From positions 62,001 to 126,000 of the forward strand of contig VXCM01001533.1 in the NCBI GenBank assembly GCA_014773175.1: 64,000 nt of DNA, read 5' to 3'. The notes under the pieces were generated by a model. It saw only the letters and a list, made by a program, of their open reading frames with translations, was not told where the DNA came from and made no database searches. A program made the position numbers and the translations under genes. The first letter of the stretch is position 1. Each line of letters starts with the position of its first letter. Source of the DNA: Lucifuga dentata. Taxonomy: Eukaryota; Chordata; Actinopteri; Ophidiiformes; Bythitidae. This document shows positions 62,607 through 64,000 of the stretch, in pieces.

Positions 62607-62784
62607 CGGCATTGTAATTGAATTGTGAATCGACTTGGCAACTCTGTCTAGCAGACACCGCCCCCTTCAGCTGTCGTCGCACTTCGGAGGTTTGCAAATG
62701 CAACGCCCATATCAAGACGGAGAGGAAGGAGTGAGTGACTGAGTAAGATAGAACGAGGAAAAGAAGGAGTGTGTGTATGTGTGC

Positions 62785-62833
<49 letters not shown>

Positions 62834-62995
62834 TTTAGGGGAGAAAAAGAAAGTGAAAAGGCGTTTTAGTGAGAGAGAAAAAGGGCAAAAAAACGGCCAG
62901 TTGTACTGACTGGAGCGCCAAAGGAAGAGCAGTTTTGGAGCTGTTAGAATAAAGAGAAAGACGCGGCGTTATTAAATCACACTGATCTGATGGTC
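62607..62995 (+). promoter_or_regulatory. ets1: Canonical ets1 promoter region and 5' UTR
   Basis: Upstream of canonical exon 1: a GC-box-like ACCGCCCCCTTC (about 62658-62669), CpGs, no TATA box, consistent with the TATA-less ETS1 promoters of mammals. A long purine-rich leader with a GA repeat (62787-62831) follows. A short upstream frame begins at ATG 62698 (MQRPYQDG... stop TGA). An in-frame TAG at 62945 precedes the main ATG. Confidence 0.55.
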
Positions 62996-63056
62996 ATGAC
63001 GGCAGCTGTCGATATGAAACCGACATTAACAATCATAAAGGCTGAAAAAATGGACG
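62996..63056 (+). CDS. ets1: ets1 canonical first coding exon (short-form N-terminus)
   Basis: MTAAVDMKPTLTIIKAEKMD plus one base, ending at donor GTGAGT (63057). Human ETS1 begins MKAAVDLKPTLTIIKTEKVD, a near-identical match that fixes both gene and start. An in-frame ATG six bases upstream (62990, adding MV) is possible. The IIKAEK sequence keeps the SUMO-acceptor-type lysine motif (IKTE in human ETS1, Lys15). Phase 1 end, equal to the beta exon. The next exon is outside the window. Confidence 0.95.
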
Positions 63057-64000
63057 GTGAGTAAAGAAACTCTTATGTTCGAGACTAACATTACCCCTGG
63101 AGGTTTGCTTTGACTCTTCTTAAGCGGATCACTTTAGCCACTTGTTTTCTGTGATAAGTGTTTGTAATTAGACGCACTGAGGGGACATAACGACTTGAAC
63201 GCATGGTTATGTCAAGGTGATGCTGTGTTGCTCAATACTGGAAAACACGCACGATACACTTGAGGGAAAATGCAGTCACGCTGGAGGCTCTACATCATGC
63301 AATAGACTCTAATCCGCTATGTTCTTTATTATTGTTCCGTAAATCAGGATCTGCCATGCCTTTGTAATTAATATGACATAGGGTGAATGTATGAAAAAAA
63401 GTTGTTAGACTCCAGTGTTATAAAAGTAGAAGACATGGCAGCGAGAAATGAATGATCTCATGTGACATTCCCATGTTTGTATTCTCTGACATTATCAGAC
63501 ATTCTCCTTTTAGATTTACACCTGCTTACATCTCCATATGTGGTGTGATTCAAATGTTATACCCTGAAAGAATTGTGTGGGTTTTGACATGTTTTACTGG
63601 AATTGGCGATGTGAGTTTATACTTTGTGGGTTAGACGTTCAAACAATCTCCTTCTCTCTCTCTCTGTCATCCCGCCTTAATCTCCTCTTTCTCCCAACAT
63701 CTAAACACTCATCTCTGACCCATGTAGTAAGTGCCACACTGGGAGAGTCGGGGCATTCTGACCAGCTGGCATTAGAGGCGCTCAGCAGTGCCTAGTCACC
63801 CCTCAACCTTCCTCCCTCCTTTCTTCTCTACCTTCCCCCCTCCTTCTTGGTGGTTTAAACTGAGTTTCCAGAGGGGAGGAGAGGCAGGCTGAGGTGATGA
63901 ATCTGCAGTCCTGAGGCTTGCCTCTCTGACCCTGCTGCCTAGAAGACTTGCTTCCAGGCAGCAGGGGTAAACCAGGTTATGCAGGAGAAGGCCCACAACC
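63057..64000 (+). other. ets1 intron after canonical exon 1 (incomplete)
   Basis: No exon recognised in these 944 bases. A CT-rich tract lies at 63650-63690 and 63810-63850. I looked for the ETS1 exon encoding LELFPSPD/MECADVPLL and did not find it. Confidence 0.7.

Larger units (their letters stand above)
47600..64000 (+). other. ets1: ets1 gene, 5' portion (alternative first exons)
   Basis: ETS1 is an ETS-domain activator/repressor in blood, endothelium and neural crest. Only the N-terminal alternatives are here: a possible leader ending 47837, alpha-type exon 49254-49352, beta-type exon 53903-54050, and canonical exon 1 ending at 63056. The PNT and ETS domains lie downstream of the window. 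The long (alpha/beta) and short forms differ only in these N-termini in chicken and human. Confidence 0.88.

Overview
The window is vertebrate genomic DNA, almost certainly from a ray-finned fish and probably a spiny-rayed (percomorph) teleost. Reasons: split genes with GT-AG introns, AT-rich non-coding DNA full of CA/GT, GA and trinucleotide microsatellites, and several copies of the TGGTGGAAGAAGTAC-type repeat that is common in percomorph genomes. There are no operons, no prokaryotic genes and no CRISPR array.

Two ETS-family transcription factor genes lie head to head. fli1 is on the minus strand and complete: nine coding exons from the start codon at 25421 down to the stop at 1171, reading as a 450-residue protein (human FLI1 has 452) with a Pointed (PNT/SAM) domain and a C-terminal ETS DNA-binding domain. 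All exon junctions keep phase. A second, phase-compatible first exon at 31641-31697 would give a different N-terminus. ets1 is on the plus strand and only its 5' part is present: two alternative first coding exons (49281-49352 and 53903-54050, equivalent to the alpha/beta exons of the long, p68-type ETS1) and the canonical first exon (62996-63056). The last two both end in phase 1, so they can join the same downstream exon, which lies beyond the window. The diverging FLI1/ETS1 pair is also found in human, so this is old synteny and points to the fli1 copy that stayed linked to ets1.

Layout: 1-1170 fli1 3' UTR; 1171-25421 fli1 exons and introns; 25422-25800 fli1 promoter and 5' UTR; 25800-32400 upstream intron, alternative first exon and its probable promoter; 32400-47600 intergenic, with mobile-element remnants and one unidentified terminal-exon-like reading frame (44192-44437, minus strand); 47600-49254 probable ets1 leader exon and intron; 49254-63056 ets1 alternative 5' exons; 63057-64000 start of the next ets1 intron.

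The main extra observations are: (1) a TTAA-flanked miniature transposon family with five copies; (2) three exact direct repeats of 62-67 bp, each split by a single N, which look like contig-overlap assembly errors, one of them breaking fli1 exon 2; (3) alternative first exons in both genes; (4) the unexplained 81-residue reading frame; (5) CTCF-like and ETS/FOX/GATA motif clusters in the shared non-coding DNA. I found no convincing sign of a wholly new biological system. The strongest leads are the fli1 alternative N-terminus and the orphan terminal exon.
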